DNA of 64,000 nucleotides, from the NCBI GenBank assembly GCA_046331705.1, contig JAXLQJ010000024.1, positions 1 to 64,000 of the forward strand, given 5' to 3'. Below the pieces are notes generated by a model. It had not been told where the DNA came from. It made no database searches and was given only the letters and a program-made list of their open reading frames with translations. This document shows, one piece after another, positions 51,958 to 59,736 of the stretch. Numbering within the stretch: the stretch's first letter is position 1; the number at the start of each line of letters is the position of its first letter. Source of the stretch: JADJOY01 sp046331705 [NCBI: bacterium] (GTDB lineage Bacteria; JADJOY01). The position numbers and the translations under genes were made by a program.

Positions 51958-53420
51958 GCACGACCGTCGTCATCGGCGCCGGCCCCGCCGGCCTCACCGC
52001 GGCCTACGAGCTGGGACGGCTCGGGCTCGATGCGATCGTGCTGGAGCGCGACCACACCGTCGGTGGCCTCTCGCGCACCGTCGAGCACCGCGGCTACCGC
52101 TTCGACATCGGCGGCCACCGCTTCTACACGAAGGTGCCGCTCGTCCAGGAGCTCTGGGAAGAGCTGCTCGGCCCCGACCTCGTGACGCGCGAGCGACTGT
52201 CGCGCATCTACTACCGCGGCCGCTATTTCGACTACCCGCTCAAGCCGATCAACGCGCTGAGCGGGCTCGGTCCGATGGAGGCGCTGCGAATCGTCCTGAG
52301 CTACACGAAGACGCAGCTCTTCCCGCTCCCCGACGAGCGCACCTTCGAGGACTGGGTGGTGAATCGCTTCGGGCGACGGCTCTTCGAGATCTTCTTCAAG
52401 TCGTACACGGAGAAGGTGTGGGGCGTGCCGTGCACGCAGATCGCCGCCGATTGGGCGGCGCAGCGCATCCAAGACCTGAGCCTCGCCACGGCGCTGCGCG
52501 GGGCGCTCCTCGGCGGCGCCAGCCGCAGCGGGGCATCGGCCACCACGCTGATCGAACGCTTCCATTACCCGCGGCTCGGCCCCGGCATGCTGTGGGAGCG
52601 CTGCCGCGAGCGGGTCGCCGCGCACGGGATCTCGACGATCCTCGGCGCGCGCGTCACGCGCATCCACCACGATGGACGACGGGTGCTCGCGGTTCACCAC
52701 CACGACTCCGACGGCTTCGCGCACGTCACCGCCGGCACGCATTTCGTCTCGAGCATGCCGCTGCGCACCCTGGTTCGCAGGCTCGAGCCCGCTCCCCCGG
52801 CGGAGGTGCGAGCGGCGGCCGAGCGCCTGGGCTATCGCGATTTCCTCACCGTGGTGCTGGTGGTCGCGCGCGAGCAGGTGTTCCCCGACCAATGGATCTA
52901 CATCCACGAGCCCGAGGTGCGTGTGGGCCGCGTGCAGAACTTCAAGAACTGGAGCCCATGGATGGTGCCGGACGCGAGCCGCTCCTCGCTCGGCCTCGAG
53001 TACTTCGTGCAGCAAGGGGATTCGCTGTGGTCCGCGTCCGACGACGAGCTGATCGCGCTCGCGGTGCGCGAGTCGGCGACGCTCGGGCTGGTCGATCCCC
53101 GCGAGGTCGTGGATGCGGTGGTGGTGCGCGTCGAGAAGGCTTATCCGATCTACGATCCGCAGTACCGCAGCGCGGTCGAGCTGGTTCGCGCCTATCTCGC
53201 CACGCTCGGGAACCTGCAGACGATCGGGCGCAACGGCCTGCACCGCTACAACAACCAGGACCACTCGATGCTCACCGGCGTGCTCGCCGCGCGCAACGTC
53301 GCCGGCGAGCGGCACGACGTGTGGTCCGTGAACGTCGAGCCCGTCCACCTCGAGGAAGCCTCCGGCAGCGCGATGCGCGATCTCGGCACCGGTCGCGCCG
53401 CGCCGCGGATCCTCGCGTAA
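51954..53420 (+). CDS. UDP-galactopyranose-mutase-like flavoprotein
   Basis: The 488-residue protein starts with an FAD-binding Rossmann motif, VVIGAGPAGLTAAYELGRLG, then GGLSRTVEHRGYRFDIGGHR and YTEKVWGVPCTQIAADWAA, the layout of NAD(P)-binding/UGM-related oxidoreductases found in polysaccharide clusters. The C-terminal QTIGRNGLHRYNNQDHSM binds FAD in relatives. It may rearrange or oxidise a nucleotide- or lipid-linked sugar made by its neighbours. ATG 51954 overlaps the GT2 stop. Confidence 0.8.
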   Translation: MSTTVVIGAGPAGLTAAYELGRLGLDAIVLERDHTVGGLSRTVEHRGYRFDIGGHRFYTKVPLVQELWEELLGPDLVTRERLSRIYYRGRYFDYPLKPINALSGLGPMEALRIVLSYTKTQLFPLPDERTFEDWVVNRFGRRLFEIFFKSYTEKVWGVPCTQIAADWAAQRIQDLSLATALRGALLGGASRSGASATTLIERFHYPRLGPGMLWERCRERVAAHGISTILGARVTRIHHDGRRVLAVHHHDSDGFAHVTAGTHFVSSMPLRTLVRRLEPAPPAEVRAAAERLGYRDFLTVVLVVAREQVFPDQWIYIHEPEVRVGRVQNFKNWSPWMVPDASRSSLGLEYFVQQGDSLWSASDDELIALAVRESATLGLVDPREVVDAVVVRVEKAYPIYDPQYRSAVELVRAYLATLGNLQTIGRNGLHRYNNQDHSMLTGVLAARNVAGERHDVWSVNVEPVHLEEASGSAMRDLGTGRAAPRILA

Positions 53421-53433
53421 CTCGCATCGAGCG

Positions 53434-54855
53434 ATGGGCTTGGCGCGCCGCTCGATCTGGCCACCGCGCCCCGATCGCACCTTCCTGGCGCTCGGGCTCG
53501 TCGCGGGACTCACCCTCGTCTTCCTGAACCCGCCGCTTCAGGGGCCCGACGAGGGCGCCCACTTGCGACGTGCGTACCAGCTCTCGCTCGGCAGAGTGCT
53601 GGCGCGAAACGAAGGCGGCTACGCGGGCGAGATCCTGCCGACGAGCCTGCACGGCACGGCCATGCGCGCGCTGGGCCGGCTCTGTCTTCACCCGGAACGT
53701 CGCCTCACCTGGGAGGCGTATCGCGAAGTGCTCGCGCTGCCGCTCGATCCGGGGCGGACCACGTTCGCCGAGTTCCGGAACACCGCCGTCTACTCGCCGC
53801 TTCCGTATCTGCCGCAGTCGGCGCTGCTGGCGCTGGCGCGCCTCGCCGAGACGCGGCCGCTCTTCTTGCTCTACCTCGGGCGCCTCGCCGGGCTCGCGAG
53901 CTGGCTGGGGCTGATCTTCGCGGCCATCCGGGTCGCGCCCTTCGGTCGCTGGCTGCTGGTGGCCGTGGCGCTCTCGCCGGTTGCCATGGTCGAGGGAGCG
54001 GTGCTCAACGCCGACTCGATCACGATCGGGCTCGGCTTCCTGACCCTCGCGCTCGGACTCGCGTTGGCGGCGCGCGCCGACACGCAGCCGTACGCGCGAC
54101 GGGATCTCGCCGCGTTCGCCGCCGCGGCGGCCGCGCTCGCGCTCTGCAAGTTCGTGTACGCGACGCTGGCGCTGCTCGTGCTCGCGATGCCGCGACCGCG
54201 CACGGTGCCGTTGCGCCGGCACCTCGCCGTGCTGGCCGCCGTGCTGGCGCTGGTGGCCATCGCCTGGAGCAGCTGGTCCACCGTGGCCACCCGACTCTGG
54301 CTCGAGACGCGTCTCGCGCAGGACGCGAGCCTCGGCAACGACAGCGATCCCGATCCACTGGCCAATGGCCCGCGCCAGACGCACCTCCGCGAGATGCTCC
54401 TCGATCCCGCGCCGCACCTGGCGCTCATCGGGCGAACCCTCGTCCACGAGGAGCCGTGGATGCGCGCGATCGCCTCGATCGACTGGGGCGTCGCGTTGCC
54501 CCGAGCGCCGTCGCTCGTGCTGTTGCTGCTGCTGGTGGGGATCGGCGTGCTGAGCGGCGCACGCGAGCCCGCGCTCACGCTCGCGACGCGCGGTCTACTG
54601 GTCGCCGCAGCCGCCGCCGCGATGCTCGGTCCCTACCTCATCCACTGCGCGCTCGGCGCCAATCTCGACGCCCCCTACATCCGCGGCGTCCACGGCCGCT
54701 ACTGGGTTCCCGTCGTTCCTGCCCTGCTGCTGGCGATCTCGTCCGGCCGCTTCTCCGGCGCCGCGCGATTCCTCCCGCAGCTCGCCATCGGCGCGTCGTT
54801 GCTCTCGTTCGGCCTCACGTGCTGGGCGCTGCTCCACCGCTACTACCTGCCGTGA
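53434..54855 (+). CDS. DUF2142 multi-pass membrane protein
   Basis: The 473-residue product has about ten membrane segments and the family marks FLNPPLQGPDEGAHLRRAY near the start, YSPLPYLPQ, and VLNADSITIGLGFLT. DUF2142 proteins resemble GT-C glycosyltransferases and occur in surface-polysaccharide clusters; the acidic DEGAH loop is the likely catalytic region. It follows the flavoprotein by 13 bases, completing a sugar-transfer operon. Its 3' end overlaps the convergent methyltransferase gene by 41 bases, an antisense overlap. Confidence 0.75.
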   Translation: MGLARRSIWPPRPDRTFLALGLVAGLTLVFLNPPLQGPDEGAHLRRAYQLSLGRVLARNEGGYAGEILPTSLHGTAMRALGRLCLHPERRLTWEAYREVLALPLDPGRTTFAEFRNTAVYSPLPYLPQSALLALARLAETRPLFLLYLGRLAGLASWLGLIFAAIRVAPFGRWLLVAVALSPVAMVEGAVLNADSITIGLGFLTLALGLALAARADTQPYARRDLAAFAAAAAALALCKFVYATLALLVLAMPRPRTVPLRRHLAVLAAVLALVAIAWSSWSTVATRLWLETRLAQDASLGNDSDPDPLANGPRQTHLREMLLDPAPHLALIGRTLVHEEPWMRAIASIDWGVALPRAPSLVLLLLLVGIGVLSGAREPALTLATRGLLVAAAAAAMLGPYLIHCALGANLDAPYIRGVHGRYWVPVVPALLLAISSGRFSGAARFLPQLAIGASLLSFGLTCWALLHRYYLP

Positions 54856-55717
54856 AGCGGCGGCGGGCGTAGGTGCCGGAGGGGAGGCTGCGGCCGGTCG
54901 AGTCGGTGACCGTCATCTCGCCTTGCTCGCGCACCGCGCCCGGACGGTCGCAGAGCGCTTCGTCGAGCAGGTTCTGGAGCGCAATCGGTCCGAAGCCGGG
55001 CGTGTGGGCCGAGAGCAGGACGGCGATCGGCTCGGCCGAGAGCAGCCGCGCGACCTGCCCGAGAAGTTCGGGAAGCTGTTCCTCGATCTTCCAGGTCTCC
55101 TTCTTGCTGCCTCGCCCGTAGGTGGGCGGGTCCAGGATCACGACGTCGTAGACGCGAGCGCGCCGAACCTCGCGGGCGGCGAACGCCAGCGCGTCGTCGA
55201 CGATCCACTGCACCGAATCGGGCGCCAGCCGATTCGCCTCGGCGTTCTTGTGGGCCCAGTCGACCACTCCGCGTGCGGCGTCCACGTGGGTGACGACGGC
55301 ACCGGCGCGGGCGCAGGCGATCGTGGCGCCGCCGGTGTACGCGAAGAGATTGAGCACCCGTGGACGGCGCGCGGTCTCGTTCGACCTCGCGTCCCGAAGC
55401 GCACGGGCGAGCCAGTCCCATTGCCCCGCTTGCTCCGCGAAGAGCCCGAGATGCCCGAAGGGCGTCGCCTTGGCGATGAGCGTGAGGCCGCCGTGCTCGA
55501 TCAGCCATTGCTCGGGGGCCGAGCGCCGGCGCTCCCAGTGCCCGCCGCCGCGTTCGCTGCGGTGGTGCACCAGATGCGCCTCGGCCCAGCGCTCACGCGG
55601 GAGGCGCGGCTTCCACCACGCGGTCGCCGCCTGACGCTCGACGAGATAAGCGCCCACCTGCTCGAGCTTCCGGCCATGGCCGCTGTCGAGCAGCCGGTAG
55701 GGCGATTCGACCGTCAC
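54815..55717 (-). CDS. RlmI-like class I methyltransferase
   Basis: The 300-residue protein matches the SAM-dependent methyltransferase group related to RlmI/RlmK: RPRVLNLFAYTGGATIACA (SAM loop), VTHVDAARGVVDWAHKNAE, VQWIVDDALAF and the catalytic VILDPPTYGRGSKKETWKIE. The substrate is probably a ribosomal or other RNA base. GTG start at 55717, 4 bases after the tgt stop, so it is the last gene of a run rich in RNA-modification genes. Its 3' end overlaps the DUF2142 gene on the other strand. Confidence 0.75.
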   Translation of the reverse strand: MTVESPYRLLDSGHGRKLEQVGAYLVERQAATAWWKPRLPRERWAEAHLVHHRSERGGGHWERRRSAPEQWLIEHGGLTLIAKATPFGHLGLFAEQAGQWDWLARALRDARSNETARRPRVLNLFAYTGGATIACARAGAVVTHVDAARGVVDWAHKNAEANRLAPDSVQWIVDDALAFAAREVRRARVYDVVILDPPTYGRGSKKETWKIEEQLPELLGQVARLLSAEPIAVLLSAHTPGFGPIALQNLLDEALCDRPGAVREQGEMTVTDSTGRSLPSGTYARRRFTAGSSGGAAPST

Positions 55718-55721
55718 GCGC

Positions 55722-56897
55722 TCAGCTCCGTTTTCGGTGCTTTCCCGGCTTCCCGGGCTGCGGGGACGTACGCGGCTCGTCCTCGCGGCGGTACTTCGCG
55801 AGGAACTCGCGCTTCATCGTCCCGAACCGACCGGCCTCGATCGCAGCGCGGATGCGCTCCATCAGCCGCTGATAGAAATGCAGGTTGTGGATGCTCGCGA
55901 GTGTCGCGAAGACGGGCTCGCCGGCGTAGAGGAAGTGGCGCAACGCCAGACGCGAGAAGCTCTTGCAGGTGTAGCAATCGCACGACGTATCGATGGGATA
56001 GCGATCCTTTCGATACTTCTTGTCGCCGATCCGGAGCTTTCCCTCGGCCGTGAAGAGGGTTCCGTTCCGGGCGTAGCGCGTGGGAATGACGCAATCGAAC
56101 ATGTCGATGCCGCGCTCGACCGCCTCCAGGATGTCCTCCGGCAAGCCCACGCCCATGAGGTAGCGCGGCAGATTCTCCGGCAGCAGCGGCGCCGTGGCGG
56201 CGACCACCGAGCACATGAGACCGAGCCCTTCGCCCACGCTCACGCCGCCGATGGCGAAGCCGTCGAACGGCAGCGATGTGATCTGCTCGGCGGCGCGGGC
56301 ACGCAGCTTCTCAAAGGTTCCGCCTTGCACGATCCCGAACAGGAACTGGTGCGGCGCCAGCTCGACGGAGAGACAGCGCTGCGCCCACCGAAAGGTGCGT
56401 TCCACCGAGCGCTCCACGTAGCGATACTCCGCCGGGTAGCCGACGCATTCGTCGAACGCCATGACGATGTCTGCGCCGAGCTGGCGCTGGATCGCCATGG
56501 AGCTCTCGGGCGTCATGCGCGTGGGCGCCGCGTCGTCGCCGTAACGGAACGTGGCGCCGCTCTCGTCGATCTCCGTGCCCGGGAGGCTGAACACCTGAAA
56601 GCCGCCCGAGTCGGTGAGGATGGTGCGGTTCCAGCCGGTGAACGCGTGCAGCCCGCCCACCCGCGCCACGCGCTCGGCGCGCTCCTCGAGCGACATGTGG
56701 AAGGCGTTCGCGAGCATCACCTGAGCGCCGGTCTCCATCACCTGCGCCGGCGTGAGCGCCTTCACCGAGCCCAGCGTGCCGACGGGCATGAAGGCGGGCC
56801 CGTCGACCACGCCATGGGTGGTGCGAAAGCGCGTGCGACGCGCGCCCGACGAGGGGTCGGTGGCCAAGAGCTCGAAGCGGATGTCCTTGCGGGGCAT
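55722..56897 (-). CDS. tgt: tRNA-guanine transglycosylase
   Basis: The 391-residue product is a bacterial Tgt, exchanging G34 of tRNAs with GU(N) anticodons for preQ1 in queuosine synthesis. Motifs: ILTDSGGFQVFSL (general base Asp), GGVSVGEGL (substrate pocket), MGVGLPEDILEAV, MFDCVIPTRYARNG (nucleophile Asp), and the zinc site CDCYTCKSFSRLALRH. The region LANAFHMSLEERAERVARVG replaces the common LANTYHLxLRPG, an unusual but conservative variant. It lies in an operon with RluA-type and RlmI-like enzymes. No other queuosine gene is in the window. Confidence 0.9.
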   Translation of the reverse strand: MPRKDIRFELLATDPSSGARRTRFRTTHGVVDGPAFMPVGTLGSVKALTPAQVMETGAQVMLANAFHMSLEERAERVARVGGLHAFTGWNRTILTDSGGFQVFSLPGTEIDESGATFRYGDDAAPTRMTPESSMAIQRQLGADIVMAFDECVGYPAEYRYVERSVERTFRWAQRCLSVELAPHQFLFGIVQGGTFEKLRARAAEQITSLPFDGFAIGGVSVGEGLGLMCSVVAATAPLLPENLPRYLMGVGLPEDILEAVERGIDMFDCVIPTRYARNGTLFTAEGKLRIGDKKYRKDRYPIDTSCDCYTCKSFSRLALRHFLYAGEPVFATLASIHNLHFYQRLMERIRAAIEAGRFGTMKREFLAKYRREDEPRTSPQPGKPGKHRKRS

Positions 56898-56958
56898 GTC
56901 ACAGGCCTCATTCGTGCGCGACCGAGGGCGTCATCATCGGTCAGGGTCCGCGACGCCG

Positions 56959-57651
56959 TCACCTCTCGCTGCCGAGGTGCGAGCGCCACTCGTTCCACCA
57001 CGGCTGGTCCGGTGGCTCGCAGCGCAGCGACACCACACGCTGGCCAACGGGATGGGGGAAGACGAGCTCGCTCGCGTGCAGCGCGATGCTCGCATCCGCG
57101 AGCGCTCGACTGGCACCGTACTTGAGATCACCGAGCAGCGGCGTGCCCAACGACTGACAGAGCACCCGGAGCTGGTGCGGGCGGCCGGTGAGCGGCACCA
57201 GCCTGAGCAAGCTCACTCCGCGAGCCTCGGCGAGCACCTCGTAGCGCGACGAGGCGCGGCGCGCGTCCGGGTTGGCCGCGTCGACCAGACGAACGACGTT
57301 CCGGCGTTCGTCCTTGAGCAGCCATTGCTCGACCTCGCCGCTCGGCTCGGCGGGACGTCCGGCGACGAGCCCGAGGTAGCGCTTCTCGACCGCGCGCGTG
57401 CGCCACGCCTCGCTGAGGCGCGACGCCGCCTTGCTGGTGCGCGCGAAGAGCACCAGGCCCGAGACCGGGCGATCGAGGCGGTGCACGACGCCGACGAACA
57501 CGTTTCCTTGCTTGCCCGCGGAGGTGCGGATCCAATCGCGCACCTCGTCGAGCAGCGAACGATCGCCGGTCTCGTCGGGCACGGTCGCCATCCCCGCCGG
57601 CTTCGCCGCCGCCACGAGGTGGTTGTCGCTGAAGAGGATCTCCACGGCCAT
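56959..57651 (-). CDS. RluA-family pseudouridine synthase
   Basis: The 230-residue protein has the catalytic motif VVHRLDRPVSGLVLFARTS with the nucleophilic Asp, then AVEKRYLGLVAG and LTGRPHQLRVLCQSLG. It lacks an S4 domain, so it is a short RluA/RluC-type enzyme; RNA target unknown. ATG 57651 is used; longer in-frame extension is Arg/Pro-rich and has no support. It is 61 bases upstream of tgt on the same strand. Confidence 0.85.
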   Translation of the reverse strand: MAVEILFSDNHLVAAAKPAGMATVPDETGDRSLLDEVRDWIRTSAGKQGNVFVGVVHRLDRPVSGLVLFARTSKAASRLSEAWRTRAVEKRYLGLVAGRPAEPSGEVEQWLLKDERRNVVRLVDAANPDARRASSRYEVLAEARGVSLLRLVPLTGRPHQLRVLCQSLGTPLLGDLKYGASRALADASIALHASELVFPHPVGQRVVSLRCEPPDQPWWNEWRSHLGSER

Positions 57652-57709
57652 GGCGGGACGGGCGGAACGGGCGGGCACGCGCGGCGCCGGCGCGCGCGGG
57701 GCGCGGCGT

Positions 57710-58321
57710 TCAGGGATCGAGGGCGGCGAAGCGCTGGAATGCCGGGCGCTCCTTGCAGCGCTCGAGCCAGCGACGGATCGCGGGATGGTCGGCGAGGTCG
57801 TACTGGACGGCACCCGTGAGGTTCGCCACCGACGCGACGTGCAGATCGCCGAGCGTGAACCGATCGCCCACCATGAAGTCGCGCGAGGAAAGGTGCCGCT
57901 CGAGAATCGCGAGCAAGGGCGGCAGCGCGGCCCTCGACTTCTCGATGAGGTCGTGATCGCGCTTGGCTTCCGGCACGAACACCAGCTGGATGAACATCTC
58001 GATCAGCGGCCGTTGCAGGTCGAGGATCGCCCAGTAGCTCCACTGGGAGACGAGGCCTCGCGCCTCGGCGGTGTCGCCGCGCAGCGGACTGGCGTGCTTG
58101 TCGACCAGGTAACCGTTGATGGCCATCGATTCCCAGATCACGAACTCGCCGTCGACGAGGCACGGCACCTTCCCGCTGGGATTGAGCGCGAGATAGGCCT
58201 CGCTCTTGTGCTGCTTGGCGCGCATGTCGAGGGGCTGCCGCTGGTAGGGAAGCGCCAGCTCCTCGAGGAGCCAGTAGCAGCGCCCCGCGCTGGATCGTGG
58301 AGAACCGTAGATCCGAATCAT
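57710..58321 (-). CDS. Glutathione S-transferase
   Basis: The 203-residue product has a thioredoxin-like N-domain (IRIYGSPRSSAGRCYWLLEE, with the GSH-binding NPSGKVPCLVDG and WESMAINGYL) and a helical C-domain with FMVGDRFTLGDLHVASVANL. The Ser-Ser-Ala segment suggests a Ser-type active site. It likely conjugates or reduces electrophiles. It lies between NnrU and the pseudouridine synthase, spaced by about 50 bases each, and may share their transcript. Confidence 0.85.
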   Translation of the reverse strand: MIRIYGSPRSSAGRCYWLLEELALPYQRQPLDMRAKQHKSEAYLALNPSGKVPCLVDGEFVIWESMAINGYLVDKHASPLRGDTAEARGLVSQWSYWAILDLQRPLIEMFIQLVFVPEAKRDHDLIEKSRAALPPLLAILERHLSSRDFMVGDRFTLGDLHVASVANLTGAVQYDLADHPAIRRWLERCKERPAFQRFAALDP

Positions 58322-58367
58322 GACGACCTCGAGAACGAACGAAGGGGTGGGAAGACGGGGCGGCGTC

Positions 58368-58940
58368 TCAACCGAGCGGCGAGACGCCGAAGAGGCGAGC
58401 GTGCAGCCCGCCCAGAAGTGTCGCGTAGAGCACGAGCCCGACGACCAGCGCGATCGCGTCGTTCCAGCGGCCCGCGGGGGCGCTCGGCACGGCGCGCGGC
58501 GCGCGCTTCGCCACCGCGAGCCGATCCGCGACCGCCCATGCGAGGAAGCCGCCGAACAACAAGAGATCGGGGACGGTGCCGTTGGCGAGAACGTGCGCGA
58601 GGCCCCAGAGGATGGTCGCGGCGAGCAACGGGTGCTTGGCGAAGCTCTTGATGCGTCCGGGCAGATACGCCGCCAGGAGCAGCGGGAAGACCGGCAGCAT
58701 GAGCACCACCGCGAGGTGACGCGTCCACGTCGGCGGCGAATGGAGCAGCACGGGGGCACGGTTCGCGATCGGATAGCCGTGGAGGATCATCGCGAAGCCG
58801 AGGATCGACAGCAGCGCGTACGGCCCTTTCCAGCCCGGATCGCCGAGGCGCGCGTACATGCGGTCGCGCCACGCCGGCGCCACGATCGCAACCGAGTGGA
58901 CGCTCAGGAACACGATCAATCCCACGACGAGCCAGCTCAT
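58368..58940 (-). CDS. NnrU family membrane protein
   Basis: The 190-residue product has five or six membrane spans and the family marks FLSVHSVAIVAPAWRDRM near the start and IKSFAKHPLLAATILWGLAH in the middle, the latter resembling isoprenylcysteine methyltransferase-like membrane methyltransferases. NnrU is linked to denitrification in some proteobacteria, but no nitrite or nitric oxide reductase gene is nearby. It is the first gene of the minus-strand operon that ends with the RlmI-like gene. Confidence 0.75.
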   Translation of the reverse strand: MSWLVVGLIVFLSVHSVAIVAPAWRDRMYARLGDPGWKGPYALLSILGFAMILHGYPIANRAPVLLHSPPTWTRHLAVVLMLPVFPLLLAAYLPGRIKSFAKHPLLAATILWGLAHVLANGTVPDLLLFGGFLAWAVADRLAVAKRAPRAVPSAPAGRWNDAIALVVGLVLYATLLGGLHARLFGVSPLG

Positions 58941-59057
58941 GATCGCGCCACGATGGCGCCCGACGGCCGATCACGGCAAGCGCAATCGCACGCGGTGGCG
59001 TCGCCGACGTCGGTCATCGCGGCGCGGAGCTCGCCCGAACGGTCGTTGCTCGGCAAG

Positions 59058-59370
59058 ATGAACGGCGCGACGATCGGCGCTTTCGTCGAGGCGGCCGACT
59101 TTCTGGTGCTGTCGGGAACGGCGCGCCTTTCCGCTGTCGACGTCTGGCTCCTCGACGAGGCGGAGAACGACAACGGCGTCCTCGACACGTTCGGCGGGAC
59201 CCTCGGTTGGGCGATCTACGCGAGCAGCTCAGGTCTCTCCCTCGAGCTGGTCCGCGGGACCGGACGCCGACCCCGCGTTCGTGGTCTTCGAAGAGCCCAT
59301 CTTCGTCTCGGGCTTCGATGCCTACGTCACCTGCGCGTGGTCCGACGCCACGCACCCCGTCTGCCCCTGA
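59058..59370 (+). pseudogene. Frameshifted fragment of a secreted beta-domain protein
   Basis: One frame encodes ADFLVLSGTARLSAVDVWLL, then ENDNGVLDTFGGTLGWAIYA and SLELVRG. After a one-base shift near 59260 another frame continues DADPAFVVFEEPIFVSGFD and ends VCP-stop at 59370. Together they read like the jelly-roll-type domain common in exported proteins (surface relief, GVLDxFxGxLGWAIY). No signal peptide or intact start precedes it, so it is a truncated relic. The segment 58941-59057 holds nothing else recognisable. Confidence 0.55.
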
Positions 59371-59736
59371 GCGCGGTGGCGCCTCCGCCGTGAAGCCACG
59401 TCGCGTCGCCGGCGCGACCAGCGCTGGCGCGAATCTCGCAGCTCGGACGACCATCGAGCGCAAGCCCGCGCGGCGATGGCCTCTCGTCGTTCACCAGTCA
59501 CCGCCGCGTAGCGCGAGGGCGGCAGACGGCTCATTTCCGCATCCACTGCGGTAGCGCAGCGCCGGTCGCGCGCAAGACCGCACGCTCGGGTCGCGCTGCT
59601 CGCTGTGATCTTTCGCACGATCCCATTCGGGTGCCGGGACATCGATCCGACCGCCGGCCGTTCGGCCGCCGCCGTCGCGTCGCGTTTCCGATTGGCCGCC
59701 GACCATTCTCGACTCGCAGGGGAGGGAGGGCACGTC
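59371..59736. other. Intergenic region before the metalloprotease
   Basis: About 365 bases without a supportable gene. The last part contains the strong ribosome-binding stretch GGGGAGGGAGGG (59719-59730) that sets the start of the protease. No repeat or RNA gene was recognised. Confidence 0.5.
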
